A stretch of DNA of 64,000 nt from Tetragonia tetragonoides (taxonomy: Eukaryota; Streptophyta; Magnoliopsida; Caryophyllales; Aizoaceae). The stretch spans positions 35,816,501-35,880,500 of the forward strand of contig CM076154.1 of the NCBI GenBank assembly GCA_038025085.1, in the 5' to 3' direction. Position 1 is the stretch's first letter. Each line of letters begins with the position of its first letter. Below the pieces are notes generated by a model. The model was not told the DNA's origin. It made no database searches and was given only the letters and a program-made list of their open reading frames with translations. Both the position numbers and the translations under genes were made by a program. Below, in pieces: positions 34,150 through 46,867 of this stretch.

Positions 34150-36013
34150 TTAAACAACAGGGGAGGAAACAGAGTTTGAAGGGTCAGTGGAATCAGCAGC
34201 AGGCTCCTCAGTTTCAACCTCAAACCCTTCTCTCAGCATTTTGACCAGCGCATCATGCCTCCTCTGATGTGCCTCATCAGCCTTGGTCACAGCATCAGTA
34301 AGATCAGCTACCTTAATAGCTAAATCAACCTGCCTAGAGGTCACAGAGTTGAGTCGTGCCTCCACCAGCTGCAGGGTAGTGAACAAGGCGGCTCTGCTGA
34401 TGCTGGCTCCTTCCATAAAAACAGCCTCTGGGCCCTGTTCCCCCTCAGAATCAGCCTTCTCCTCTTCCTTCACCTCCTGCTGGTCCTCATCAAACTTGAA
34501 GCCAGTTTGCTTTAGATACTGTTTGCCCGCCTTATTCACTGTAGTAGGCAGCTTCCCAGCAGAGAGGGGCACTCCAAAGTGCTGGAAGACCGGGATAAGT
34601 GCATACCCATAAGGTAGTGAGTGGGTAATGGTCTTGGCACTAAGGACATACTCAATGTGATGAATCATTATAGCAGGGAGATTCACCTTGTCTCTCCTCT
34701 CAACCAGGTCCATGAGACTCATGTCATAGGTTGAGCAGTATTCTCTGGCTTCTTCCTGAGGGACCAGGGTCCTAAACACAAGTGCAAAGTGCAACTTGTG
34801 CATAGGAACAAGGTCCACAGCCTTGATCCTGGAGGCATCATCCCTCTCCATATCTCTGGTATACTTTCGTACAATGGCAATAGGATCCAGACCATCATAC
34901 TCAGGCCAAATACCTCGCCTGGCCCATTCAGAAAACCCTTCACAAGGAATCCCCAAAATTTTCCATAAATCAGAAGCATTGAATTTAATGGGGACCCCAG
35001 AAACCTCACTTCTAACCACCCCATTCTTCACAGTGCAATTGAGATAAAATTGCTTGAATTCAGAATAATGAAATGCAGTCCTAGTGGTTAAGTAAGTGCC
35101 CCACCCCTGAGCTAAGATATTTGTAACAAATTCCCCAAGCCCATTATCCTTCATCCAGTCAAGACACCACACCTTGCCAGTGATGCACTTTCTGGAGAGG
35201 ATCCGAGTTGTCCTGGCATCAATGGCGTCAGGGTCCTGTTTCTTCTTCTTGCCCTTAGAGGCAGTTGTGGAGGGAGGGGAGACCAGGGTCTTCTTCTTCT
35301 TTGCTGGCCTGGAGGAAGGCTCAGCAGTATCTGGCAGAGGTGTCTCAGACGGAGTGTCCAAGACACGTGCAGCCACAGATTTCCTCTTCCTGGGTTGAGG
35401 AGATGGAGTAACAATTACGGATGCAGGGTCCTGGGTGGATGGACCCTGTTTTGTTTGAAGACCCAGCAGTGGTCTTCTTTGATTTCTTGGACCCAGCTGT
35501 GGGAACAGGTGGGTTCTCAGCTGACCCCTGTTCCCCCTGAGCAGATGCTCGCTCTGTTTCAGCCTTCTCTCCCCCCTCACTCTCCTTTTTCTCTCCCTCC
35601 GACTCTCCTTTTGATTTCCCAGCACCCTCTTTCTTCTTCTTACTCTTCTCCTCTTTCCCTGAGACAAACTTGGTTCCAACAGCAGCACTTTCATTTATGA
35701 GAGCATCAATTTCAGAAGCTAGCTCAAATGCGCTAACTCCCTTGGTTGAGCTCTTCTTGGCTTTCTTTTTGGTTGCAGAACCAGAAGCCCCTGACATAGC
35801 AGTCCCATCTCTTCCCAAGGTGTCCACAGCAGCAGTTGGGGAAGATGGTGGTGGTGGAGAGGATGAGATCTCAACAGGACCCCTGTTCTTTTGTGCTGAT
35901 GATTTGAACGACATTTTTGGGGTTTTGACAGGGGTAGATGCAGTGATAGGGGTTGTAGAGGGTGATTTCTCAGTTGAGGGTTTCTTTGATGCACTTGATC
36001 TAGTTCCTACCAT
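34150..36013 (-). pseudogene. Env-like extra ORF of Sirevirus copy 2, one frameshift
   Basis: The start codon is at 36013 (MVGTRSSASKKPSTEKSPS). A single frameshift near 35440 separates the N-terminal frame (to 35345) from the frame that runs to the natural stop at 34150. Features, in order: a Ser/Thr/Pro/Lys-rich N-terminal third with KKKAKKSSTK; a linker rich in Glu, Gly and Lys; a globular region containing WCLDWMKDNG, FYLNCTVKNG, SEVSGVPIKFNA and SLPYGYALIPV; an acidic stretch; and a C-terminal helical tail (LQLVEARLNSVTSRQVDLAI) that looks like a coiled coil. Total length would be about 620 residues. The globular part belongs with the so-called putative plant transposon protein family. 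No clear transmembrane segment is visible, so its role in the element is unknown. Confidence 0.78.
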
Positions 36014-36592
36014 TTCTATTTAAAGCCTGAATTTAGGGTTTTGAAAAAAAGAAACGAGTCGAAGATTTGAGGAGTTGATTCTTGAATTAACGGGAAGAAA
36101 TTCAAAAAATCTGGAGAGAGAAATCTGAGGGATGAATAAAACGGGAAGAATTTGTGAGAGAAAACGGGAAGAATTTAGAGAGAGAGAAATTAGGGAGCTA
36201 GTTTGGATTATGATGATTATGAACAACAGATATCCCCTATTTATAGGGAAATAAATACAACCGCCTCTAATTATTAGGAGAACAGGCACAATTAAATGCG
36301 TCTGAATCTGCCCGTTGGGAACAGTTCTTGCTTGAGGCAGAGTGACTGAGGGAACAGGGTCCATGTATTGGTCTTTGAGATTCACACAACAACAATTTTG
36401 AGGACAATAAGGGACATATCAATAGACCAAAGTGAGTCCTTTAGTTCAGGTCATACAGTTATGCATTTTACTGCATGCGAGCTGGTATAGACATACAAAA
36501 GCTTTAAAAGGACATACAAATCACATATATACACACATAAAACATGTAGACACGATCTAGCCAATCATCGAGGGAACAGGGTGCACATACAA
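36014..36592 (-). other. Pol-to-env spacer of Sirevirus copy 2
   Basis: Counterpart of 7449-7999 in copy 1, separating the pol stop at 36593 from the env-like ATG. It is conserved between the two copies although non-coding, so a function in expressing the extra ORF is possible. Confidence 0.4.
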
Positions 36593-38441
36593 CTAAGTAA
36601 TCTTGATCATGCCTATTTCTAGTCTAAGTTTCTCATACCTTTCTCTGCTCAATGGTTTAGTAAAAAGATCTGCCAATTGATCCTCCGTCTTGCAAAAATC
36701 CAATTTAATGAATCCTTTCTCTGCATTGTCTCTCAAGAAGTGATGTCTTATGTCAATGTGCTTTGTTCTTGAGTGTTGCACTGGATTTTTGGAAATATTT
36801 TATAGCACTTGTGTTGTCACACAAGATTGGCATACAACCTGCATCAATTCCAAAATCCTTTAATTGTTGTCTTACCCACAACAATTGTGCACAACATGAA
36901 GCTGCTGCCACATACTCAGCTTCAGCAGTAGACATGGCCACAGAATTTTGCGTTTTAGAAGCCCAAGAGATCAAGCAAGGCCCTAGGAAGGTTGCCATGC
37001 CTGATGTGCTTTTCCTGTCTACAAGATATCCTGCATAATCAGCGTCAGCATAGCCAATTAAATCAATTGCAACACCTCTAGGGTACCAAAGACATAAGTC
37101 CTCAGTTCCCTTGAGGTACCTCAGGATGCGTTTGACTTGTGTGAGATGTGACTCTTTGGGGTTTGCTTGAAACCTTGCACACAAGCCAACACTATACATG
37201 ATATCAAGTCTACTAGCAGTTAGGTACAATAATGAACCAATCATACCTCTATATACTGTTTGATCAACACTCTTACCTGCTTCATCCAAGTCAAGCTTGA
37301 CATTGGTGGCAATAGGTGTATCATAGACCTTGGCATCTCTCATGCCATACTTCTTGATCAGCTCTCTAGCATACTTTTGTTGATGAATCGTTGTTCCTTC
37401 AGAAGTTTGTTTGATTTGTAAGCCTAAAAAGAAATTAAGCTCACCCATCATACTCATTTCGAATTCACTCATCATCAACTCAGAAAATTCTCTGCACAAA
37501 GCTTGATCAGTTGCACCAAAAATTATATCATCAACATATATCTGCACAACTAACAAACTTTCCCCCTTTGCTCGTAGGAACACGGTTGTGTCAACTTGTC
37601 CCCTTTGATAACCATTGTCCATTAAGAACTTTGACAGACGTTCATACCAAGCTCTAGGAGCTTGTTTCAAGCCATACAAAGCTTTGTCAAGTTTATAGAC
37701 ATGGTCAGGGGACTTATTGCTCTCAAACCCAGAGGGTTGCTTTAGACTTCCTCTTTCAAGTACCCATTCAGAAAGGCACTTTTGACATCCATTTGTTGTA
37801 ATTTGAAGTCCATGTGAGCTGCAAACGCTATCAGCATGCGTATTGCCTTAATTCTAGCAACAAGGGCAAATGTCTCATCATAGTCAATCCCCTCTTGCTG
37901 GTTATAACCTTGAACAACCAATCTAGCCTTAGTTCTAACCACAGTTCCTGTCTCATCCAGTTTGTTCCTGAATACCCATTTAGTTCCAATGATGGTCCTA
38001 TTATCAGGTCTAGGAACAAGGTGCCAAACCCTGTTCCTTTCAAACTAGTTGAGCTCCTCTTGCATTGCAGTTATCCAGTCAGCATCCTGCAAAGCTTCAT
38101 GAATATTATGTGGTTCAACATAGGATAAGAAAGCAAAAAAAGCCATAAAGTTTTGTACAGAGGCTCTCATTTGAATCCCTTTATTTATATCACTAATGAT
38201 TTGATCCATGGGATGAGAGCCCTGATGTTTCCAAGATCGTGGCTCGAAGCCAGACCCTTCTGGATCATCTCTTTGTGGAGAGGGAACAGGGTCTTCTCTA
38301 GGACTTTGAGATTGCTCAGCTCCTTCATCTATGGGTGTTGTTCCCATATCAGGAATATTTGTTCCCCCTGAGTCCGATGTATGGATCCTTGGAGGTGTGG
38401 ACCCTGTTTCCGTCTCTCCAGCATTACCTGTTTCTTGTGAG

Positions 38442-38494
<53 letters not shown>

Positions 38495-39856
38495 TTTTTC
38501 TTCCCTTTCTGGTGCAAGACCGATTGGGAAGTCTTCTTTATCCTGCAGTAATGACTCAAGACCTGCATTAGATTCATCAAATACAACATGTACACTTTCC
38601 TCAACTTTCTGTGTTCTTTTGTTGAGGATCCTGTAAGCTTTGATGTGAGGAGCATAGCCAACAAAGACAGCCTCATCACTCCTAGCATCAAACTTTCCCA
38701 GGTTAGACTTTTCATTGTTATGCACATAACATTTTCAACCAAAAGCTCTAAAGTGGGAAATATTTGGCTTTCTTCCTCTGAGTAATTCATAGGGTGTCTT
38801 TCTCAGAATAGGTCTTAACATGGCACGATTTATGATGTAGCAATCTGTGATTACAGCTTCTCCCCACATATTCCTTGGAAGATCACTAGCTAGCAACAGG
38901 GTCCTAGCTATATCTTCCAAGGTCATGTTCTTCCGTTCAACTATCCCGTTCTGTTGAGGTGTTCTTGGGGCAGAGAAGTTGTGATTAATGCCATGTTGAG
39001 CACAGTAGTTAATGAATTTGTCATTATCAAACTCTGTGCCGTGATCAGACCTTAGAGATAGAATATCAACTCCAACCTATTTCTGCATTCTGTTAGCAAA
39101 GATTTCAAACATATCGAAGGTTTCATCCTTGGATACAAGCAACAGGGTCCAAGTGAATCTAGAATAGTCATCTACAATAACAAACACATAATTTCTTCCT
39201 CCATGAGTTTGAACTCTCATAGGACCACACAGATCCATCTGTAAGAGCTCAATGGGTCGTGAAGTACTTACCATATTCTTTGTTATACAAGAGGACTTTA
39301 CCTGCTTACCTCTAGCGCAGGCACCACATAGCTCATCACTTTTGAATTTGATTTTAGGTAAACCAATGACAAGGTTCTGTGATTCCAGCTTGTTCAAGGT
39401 ATTGAGACTTACATGTCCAAACCGTCTATGCCATAGTGAGACATCAGTTTCAATAGCACTGATACATGTTAGAGAGTTACTGGAAAGCTTATTTACATCA
39501 ACTTTGTAAACATTTTTGTGTCGCTTTCCCTCTAGCACAACATTACTTGTCTTGTGATTCGCAACTATGCAATTCTTTGCAGTGAATAGGACATTGTTCC
39601 CTTTATCACATAGTTGTGAAACACTCAACAAGTTATGTTTCAATCCATCAACCAAGTAGACTTCATCTATGGAGTGTGTTAGTGACTTACCAATCTTACC
39701 TATACCGAACACTTCACCTGCTTGGTTGTCACCAAAAGTCACACTTCCACCTTCATAGGCTGTGAGTGAAAGAAATACAGATTTTTCTCCTGTCATGTGC
39801 CTTGAGCAGCCACTGTCCACATACCATGGCTTGCTTTCTTTCACTTTAGCGTGCAA
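36593..39856 (-). pseudogene. Sirevirus pol, copy 2, frameshifted
   Basis: From high to low coordinate: protease with WYVDSGCSRHMTG near 39830; integrase HHCC-type zinc motif WHRRFGH...CGACARGK; integrase core with VDDYSRFTW and SDETFDM, which breaks at a stop near 39077 and continues in pieces to 38735; RT with YVDDIIFGATD in the block 37679-36753; RNase H with YADADYAG, DRKSTSG, AMSTAEAEYVA; and the end of pol at 36593 after a frameshift near 36780. The RT/RNase H block of 308 residues is intact, including YVDD and the RNase H acidic residues. The linker after integrase contains an expanded CTT/TTC microsatellite (38446-38494) that would add a long Lys or Glu run. Confidence 0.9.
38446..38494. 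repeat. (TTC)n microsatellite in the integrase-RT linker
   Basis: About 16 TTC triplets, compared with about 8 at the equivalent site of copy 1 (9880-9903). Expansion after or before insertion altered the linker length. Confidence 0.92.
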
Positions 39857-41738
39857 AGAGAGTCACTTATTAGTTTTAGGAACTCACACTTGCTTAGGCT
39901 CCCTTTTCTCAGAATCAGTTTTCACTCTGTCCTTTCTCATCCAAACTTGTTTCACATATTGCTTATTCTTGATGACAGACCTTGTTCTCTCCTGACACTC
40001 TATCTATAGTGACCACCTTGTCCACAGTGCCAGCAGAGTCTATTATGTTTCAGTCCAACATACTTGGTATTGGGAGTCCAGTCATGCTTTTTAGCTTTTC
40101 TTCCTAAGCCATTTTTAAACCTATTGTGATGATCATTTAGCCATTTCTAAGGCGTGGGAAGAGCTAGTCCATTTATTAAGACGGACTAGTTCTTCTTGTG
40201 CCTTATCCAACTTGCCTTTATAGTCCTTAGACTTTACAAGTTCCTTTTCCAAGTTTAACCTAAGAATTTCACATTCAGATTTTAGGTCATCTAGGCCAGT
40301 TTCATCACATACATAAATTGGTTCTAATGACTTGGCAGCTTTCTTAGATAAATCAGTCTCAAGAGATAAACATTTGTTTTCAAGGATGGACCTTGTTTCT
40401 TCCATTTTGCATACTGTTTCTTTGAGATCTTTATTGTCCTTTTTCAAGGTTTTCAACATTTTTTCATAATTTGTTTTAATCTCTAACAGTTCGCTTACAT
40501 CTTCCTTAGAGTCATTATAAGCATGCAAAATGTTATCTTTTTCAATGTTTAACTCTTCATACTGATCCATCATAGAAAGTACCATTTTAAGCAATTTATC
40601 TTTAGACCAAGAAACAATTTGACTCTTAATTTCAAGAATACCTACCTCGGGTTCCTCATCTTTAGAGGTGAGATCTTTTCTGGCCATAGTGCATAGATCC
40701 TCCACTTCATCTTCTGGACCATCATCTTCGTTGTCTGACCAGCCAGCCAACATGCTTACATACCTTGCTTCCCTCTTGGTGAACCTTTCTGGCTTTCTGG
40801 AAGATGATGGACGTTGTTCTGTCTGAGTGTTCTCACTTGGCTCAAGACACTCATTTTTGAAACGGCCAAGTCTTGAGCACTTGTGACACCTGATCTTGGA
40901 TTTATCAAAGTTTCCACCTCGTCCTGAATTTGACGAAGCTTGATTGAAACTTCCCTTATTACCATAGAAGCGTGCAAACTTCTTGGCAACAAGGCTTATC
41001 TCATCTTCATTTAGATCTAGATCATCTTCAGGAATCTCATCAACTTGAAAAGCAACCTCCTTTTCCCTCTTGGTCTCATTAGTTTTAACTTGCAACTCAT
41101 GAGTCATTAAGTTACCAATTAATTCTTCAACCTTCATGACAGTTAAATCTCTTGCTTCTTGAATAGCCGTTACTTTAGGTGTCCAGATGTTGTTTATAGG
41201 TAAACTTCTCAAAAGTTTTCTAACAACATCTTCTTCATCAAAAGGTTTGCCAAGAGATTTAAGTTGATTTAGGATATTGTTGAACCGAGCATACATGTCT
41301 TTGATTGTCTGTTGGTTCCATGCTAAACAGTTCATACTGCCTAATCAACATATCTATTTTGGATTGCTTTACCTGAGAGGTGCCTTCATATGCTGTTTCC
41401 AAAGTTTTCCAGATGCTTTGAGCAGTTTCACATCCTTGAATACGATTGTATTCCTTGGCATCCACTCCACAGTGTAGGATTTGGATAGCCTTAGCATTCT
41501 TCTCTATCTGCTTCATGTCAGTGTTGGTCCATTTTTCTGGAGGTTTGATGCTTGTCTTTCCTTCTGCATCCACTTGCTCTACAACCAGATCTCCATTCAA
41601 AGTTATCTGTCATAACTCATAATCTATTGCCTTGATGAAAATTTCCATTCTTCGTTTCCCCCAAGAATAAAATTCTCCATTAAACAATGGTGGATGGTTA
41701 GTTGGTTGTCCTTCCCTCATCTCACTAGGTGCACTCAT
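39857..41738 (-). pseudogene. Sirevirus gag, copy 2
   Basis: The start is inferred at 41738 (MSAPSEMREGQ), as for copy 1. A Trp codon of YELWQ reads TGA near 41610, and a frameshift near 41300 separates the first block (41600-41259) from a 400-residue block (41335-40133). That block contains the helical capsid end (MKVEELIGNLMTHEL), a zinc knuckle with its His replaced by Arg (CHKCSRLGRFKNEC), an acidic stretch and a long coiled coil (from about residue 215 to 395), typical of Sirevirus Gag. A one-base insertion near 40147 breaks the link to the protease frame. The second knuckle lies near 40020-40060 in another frame. Confidence 0.87.
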
Positions 41739-41783
41739 TTTTGCGGAAAAGCTCAAGGTGTTAACCTTATTATGAGCAACCTT

Positions 41784-41795
41784 GCTCTGATACCA
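41784..41795 (-). promoter_or_regulatory. Primer-binding site, initiator tRNA-Met (copy 2)
   Basis: TGGTATCAGAGC on the minus strand, two bases inside the 5' LTR, identical to copy 1. Confidence 0.9.
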
Positions 41796-41797
41796 AC

Positions 41798-43270
41798 TGA
41801 AGAGTGCCTAAGTTACTCTAGAGGGGGGTGAATAGAGTGACTCCAATTTCTCGCGTTTATGCAACTTGAGAATAGGGTAGAGAACAACGTTATGGACGTT
41901 GTTCCTATGCAGCAGACTAAGACAGAATATAAAAGCAGAACGTAAATAACACAAGGCTTTTTTCACGTGCAAAACCTCCTAGGCTCAATAGGAGTAAAAA
42001 CCACGACCCAGTTACTTGGGATTTTGTCACACTACTTATCTTATAACTAGAGCCAAAATCCAGGATACAGCACAGTACCCTAACACCACCACACACCGTT
42101 ACTGATGCGTTGCCTATCTCTCAGAGTCACACACTGATTTGAGAGATGCTCTACACTCGTTACTGAGTTAGAGACCTTACAAATAACCAGATTGTTTGTC
42201 CTATTACACGCTTCAACTCTAAGCAATATAAGACCACAAAAACCTATTATGCAATGACCAATCTAAGCAAAGACTCAAACTGACCAAGACAGGGAATAGG
42301 GTTCAAGGTTGTTCTTTGTGAGTACTTGACGTATCTGGTTTGGACGAGTGAACGCTTTGCACAACTGATTCTGAGTTCAATGATGCACGCAAAGCTTAAC
42401 CCTACAACTGAGCATATCAGGCGCCTTATATAGGCAGGCCCAAAACAAGCTCAGTCAGTTAGGTTAAATCTCTTCACAATATTAATGATAAGATTTACCA
42501 AAAGATAGGATAGAGTTTAAGTAAAGATCAAAGACCTTTCCTTAACTCAACCTATGAGATAAAATCCGTCCAAATTCATTAACAGAAAATCCCGGCCAGC
42601 TAGCAAGTGATTTATCAGAATATAATCTCTAAAAGATAATTAGAAATATTCCAGAAGATAATTCACTTGCTTAACAATATATACTTGGCCATTAAGTAAA
42701 ATACTTTTTCCAAGATAATATCTTTTCAAAATAAAATACTTTTCTGTTAAAATACGATTTTGCAAAATTTATTTTTCCAAAATAAAATATATTTCTTCAG
42801 AAGAATATTTGTGTGAATATGTCAAAAGATAATACACAAAATATTCGTAGAAATAATAAATATGAATTTATGCAACCTCGTCCAGATACACAGTTTAGAT
42901 AGAACAGGGTCCAATCAAGTTGTTCCCCTTTGGTTCTTTCACGCTGCAGTGCTAGTCATAAAGAACAGGGTTCACAAGAATGCTCCCCTGTACTCATGGA
43001 CACATGCACTCAGTCCTACAACCTTGTTCCCTTGTCATGATCAATTTAGACTCTTGCTAACTAGTCAAGCATAGTACATAAAGACTAATGACAAATGCAC
43101 TTAACTACATTACATTATCTTCATGTCTTGTTAGGATCCAAGAATCTTCATGAGCAATCATGCTTTGAGCATTATACCTTCTTGCATCCTTAAGTCAACC
43201 TGCCATCATAGTTAGTTCACACATAGATAATGACACTTTATTTATTATCATCAAAACCAGGAACCCAACA
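41798..43270 (-). repeat. 5' LTR of Sirevirus copy 2
   Basis: A 1473-base LTR with TG...CA ends and the conserved minus-strand TATATAAGG box near 42424-42434. It would drive transcription towards gag, antisense to the peroxidase gene. Confidence 0.93.
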
Positions 43271-43427
43271 GGATCACAATTCACAAGATGAGTTGGTTAG
43301 GTTTTACTATAGCTTAAACTTTGATACTTTTGCTAATGATTTTGCTAATGCTATGGTAAAGATGGGTAATATTATTCCACTTACTGGATCAAATGGACAG
43401 ATTCGGAAGAATATATTATATAGCTAA
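43271..43427 (+). pseudogene. Class III peroxidase, last exon remainder
   Basis: Directly after the retrotransposon the plus strand continues the peroxidase C-terminus: [25 protein letters not shown] and [12 protein letters not shown], then a stop at 43425-43427. These are the conserved end motifs of the family, fitting the truncated DQELFNG at 31900. A 7-base duplication (TTCACAA after ATCACAA) near 43275-43288 adds a third frameshift. The usual terminal Cys is missing. Confidence 0.9.
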
Positions 43428-43908
43428 CTAAATGATTTGAGTACTTGTTTGGCTGAGAAATGTGTAACTGTTATCAATGAGTAAGAAAGATGTATGGTTC
43501 TTGCCTCGATTTAAATTTGGTAACGTCACTTCTCGACAAGAACGCGCGTGCAACTCAACATTTAAGACAACAAATACAATTGATACAACAAAGTACTCAT
43601 CCAAAGGGTGTCATTTTTGGACAATGCTATGTCTACCCGGTGGGTAAACTACCCGACTGACATGGATCAAAAAACTTAAAAGTAAAAATATTATGTAAGC
43701 CAACTGATTATCCAACTGGGACTAATAAAAGAAAAGGTTAAAAGCTTTGATTTTGTAGAACTTCAATACACGAGCTCCATTGGAAACATGAAAGCCAAAA
43801 CAGCATTGAATGGAATCACAAAAGATTGATGGTTCATCCATGAAAATCATAGAACACAAGACCTTTCACGCTTTCCTACACCGAATTATAGAAGTTCAAA
43901 CATCTGTT

Positions 43909-43911
<3 letters not shown>

Positions 43912-43950
<39 letters not shown>
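43912..43950. repeat. Poly-A tract of 39 bases
   Basis: A pure A run in intergenic DNA. It could be the tail of a degraded retroposon, but no body or target duplication is recognisable. Confidence 0.95.
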
Positions 43951-43957
<7 letters not shown>

Positions 43958-45894
43958 TTGCGGGAGGTTGTTCTTACGTAAAACTCTCTGTTTTTCACTT
44001 CTAGATTCTTTTCTTTTTTTTTTATCTTTATGTTTTCAATATGTACAAAAAAATAAAGAAATAATAAATATAGGCCATTAGTAGCTAACACGCAGGTTAT
44101 TAAACAGGTCATGTCGAGGTTCAGGAATTTAACCCATTTAACAATTGGGTTAGGCTCTACAAAGAGATCATCAACTCTTTTAACATTCACACGACGACTA
44201 TGACTCCACCTATTGACAACTCCAATATTATAGCCAATTTCTTTTTTTTTTCTTAATTTATTTTATTTTTAACTTGCATTTTAATATATCCATACAAATA
44301 TCCGACAAAGTTTCAAATATTGGTATTTAGAGCCCATTCTCCTCACCTTTTTTTTTTTTTTGCTTAGGCATTTTCCTCACTTGGATATAATCTAATCTGA
44401 ATTGATTTAGATTATATTGGGGTTTCTCCTTCTTGAGTTTTAACCCTTTATTACTCGTCAAAACCCCTTTAGAACGTGTTTATTTGAAAGTATATGTTGA
44501 AATATTTTTAACGACATGTATCATCTTAAATAAAATTTGGAATTTTTTTAGTGATAGCTAGGTCCCTACAAGAACTAAAATGAATTGTAATGTAGTAATT
44601 TGAACTAAACCAAACTAAAACCAAATTATGATTAGTAGAACAGAGTTTTAGTCAATTGTAATGATTTTCTACTTATTATTGCTGAGAAAACTAGTTTTAT
44701 TTTCCATTTCAATTGACAACTTTCACTTTAATAATTCAAAGTATATGCCAATAAGATCAAAATACTAGGAGTGAGAAAAAAGGGTACCATGTAGGAATGG
44801 AAACCATTTTGCTGTGATTCCAGAATTGCAACCAGATTGATGAATCCAAATTTAGTTCCCAAAAAAACAAGAATCGGTACAAAACCAATTTCAATCTCAG
44901 TTTCAGCTTTTCGAAAGCGGAATATGATAGGTAACCAATGTAAAAAAAAAAAAACTTACATGGTTTTTTTCTTTGTTGAAAACAAACTATGGTGATGTTT
45001 ATAGTAATATATATTAGTGATTCAAAAAGCTATAATGTTTGATTTCAATGTGTTGGTGTGTTTTAATATTTAGATATTTATTATAATGTTAAATTTTGAT
45101 TGTAATATTTGATTTTAAAGTTTGTTTTATTTTTTTGGAAAATTAATATCTAATGTGTTGGTGTGATATTATGATTGTTAGTATTTTTTATTATTACAAT
45201 ATAAACAATATTTGATTTTAGAAAAAATGACTATGGATTGTTATTTGGACTTTGTATCCACAAATTGGTGTGTATTCGGCAGATCTAGTTTCAAATCCTA
45301 TATTTAGGAACCGGTGACAACCAATTTCAATTCACAATAATTAAGAACTGTTGGATCTAATTCTAAATTTGAATATTGTAATACTCGATAGAGTTGGTTT
45401 TACTCAAAATTAAAATGCCCTAACCTATCCAATGTACATCTAGCAAAGCCATAATAATTTTTTTGTGTGCTCGTACATTGATGGTCTCAGATTGTAAGCA
45501 TTATCAAAGTAATTTTTCTTGGACTCAAATACTCACTCATTTATAATAAATAAATTTGAAATTGGCAAATAATTTTTCAGTTCATTTTCTTGGGTTGTAA
45601 CTTGGTTCGGGTCGAAAAAATAGTTCCATTCAGATTCGAGTCAGTACAGGTCTACGAACTACACCCCCGAGCTCCGCCACCATCGCCATTCCTGCCTCCG
45701 CTTAATGCTCCTCACTTGATTTTAGCCAAAATTCCAGCAATCCTTCTCACTCGCCAAGTCGCCATAAATATGTAGTGGCGATCGGGGGTGCATCCGGAAA
45801 AAAAAATAGGTGAAGAAAAGAGGTCTCGTTCAAGGGGATATAGACCTGGTACGTTGGAACGATATTTTGGTGTAGGACTAAACTCCATTAACGA
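43951..45894. other. AT-rich intergenic sequence, no gene supported
   Basis: I found no family-supported coding region. Short ORFs around 45590-45988 have no recognisable domain. Confidence 0.5.
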
Positions 45895-46250
45895 CACTAC
45901 AAAAAAAACGAGATATAGCTGCGGATTGAGAAACCAATTTTTTTCCGTAGCTATTTTAGCTACGGGATCAATTTTCGCCGCTAATTAGCTGCGGAATTAA
46001 TTCCGCAGCTAATTAGCGATGGATTTATGAGTTTCCGTAGCTGAAAATATTTTTAGAAAATAAAAATTTAAAATTAGCTGCGGATTTAAACTTTCCCGCA
46101 GCTGAATATATTTTATAAAAATATTTTACAATTTTGTAGCCGCGGTTTGATTTCCGTTGCTGTCTAGCGGCGAATTTTATAGTTTCCGTCGCTGAGCAGC
46201 GTCGAAATAATTGATTCCGCAGCTATTTTTTATTTCTTGGCTAGGCTTTA
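45895..46250 (+). mobile_element. CACTA transposon terminus with TAGCTGCGGA subterminal repeats
   Basis: The sequence starts CACTACAAAAAAAACGAG, a typical CACTA terminus, and is followed by at least eight subterminal motifs in both orientations (TAGCTGCGGA, TTCCGCAGCTA, TTTCCGTAGCT). The matching 3' end was not found before the B3 exon, so the element may be truncated or a relic. It lies downstream of the B3 exon in transcription order, possibly inside its first intron. Confidence 0.7.
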
Positions 46251-46615
46251 GTAAACTTTAAGTATAATGCTAGCCTATATAGATTAAGAACATCAGTTGC
46301 AGCGGCTGGCAAACCACTCACTGCATGTTACTGCATGTGTTCTAGATAATCAACCTGAAGACTACCAAATTTGGCCGTTTAGAGTTTCATTTGAGCAAAA
46401 TTAACTTATATGCATGTCAGTACAGAGGAAACACACATATCCTAGCTAGAGAAAAATAAAAAAAAAATAAAATAAATCATCAAACAGAATGGAGTATTTT
46501 TTTATTATTATTTTTTTTTTATATGAATTTAACCAACAAATGGAAGGGAAAGCAAATTGAAAACTAAACTATTGTTAATTATCAAAAAAAAAAAAAAAAA
46601 CTAATTTTTTTTTAC

Positions 46616-46793
46616 CAACCAGCTTATTTTGTTCAAGGATGAAAGGAAGAATGACTTTGAAGAATCTGTATGGCCATGGCTTCCTTTCACCTCCACGGGC
46701 TCCACCATTAGAGTTAGCCTTATTAGCCTTAGCCTTGCGAGGACGCCCTCTTCCTCTTTTAGCTGGCTGTGGCTGTGGCTTCATCATTTTCAT
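46616..46793 (-). CDS. First exon of an AT-hook/B3-domain protein (partial)
   Basis: The minus-strand ATG at 46793 opens MKMMKPQPQPAKRGRGRPRK, which carries an AT-hook (GRGRP) that binds the minor groove of AT-rich DNA. It continues into KPWPYRFFKVILPFILEQNKL, the beginning of a B3 DNA-binding domain of the REM type. A donor-like GTAAAA at 46615-46610 would end the exon inside the B3 domain, as is common in REM genes. Later exons were not recognised in the downstream 700 bases, which contain a CACTA terminus, so the gene may be truncated or have a long intron. A LINE begins about 20 bases upstream of the ATG. Confidence concerns the fragment, not function. Confidence 0.6.
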
Positions 46794-46867
46794 GTACTAA
46801 TTTTCGGTTCTTTTTTTTTTTTTTTGTTGTTTCAACATACTCAATATATTAATACTTCCCCAATAAA

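Larger units (their letters stand above)
31921..43270 (-). mobile_element. Sirevirus-type Ty1/copia retrotransposon, copy 2 (decayed)
   Basis: This is the same family, orientation and gene order as the element at 831-14670, without the Helitron. LTRs are at 31921-33399 and 41798-43270, the primer-binding site at 41784-41795 and the polypurine tract at 33400-33414. The flanking 5 bases are GAATC (31916-31920) and GGATC (43271-43275), one G-to-A difference, in the last exon of a peroxidase gene. Most coding domains are longer and better preserved than in copy 1 but still carry stops and frameshifts. The two copies share nearly all sequence, LTRs and untranslated parts included, so they belong to one family amplified in this genome. 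Confidence 0.94.

Noticed and set aside
45774..45900. TAGTG at 45775 as the opposite end of the CACTA element
   Set aside because: It lies outside and upstream of the CACTA start, with unrelated adjoining sequence.
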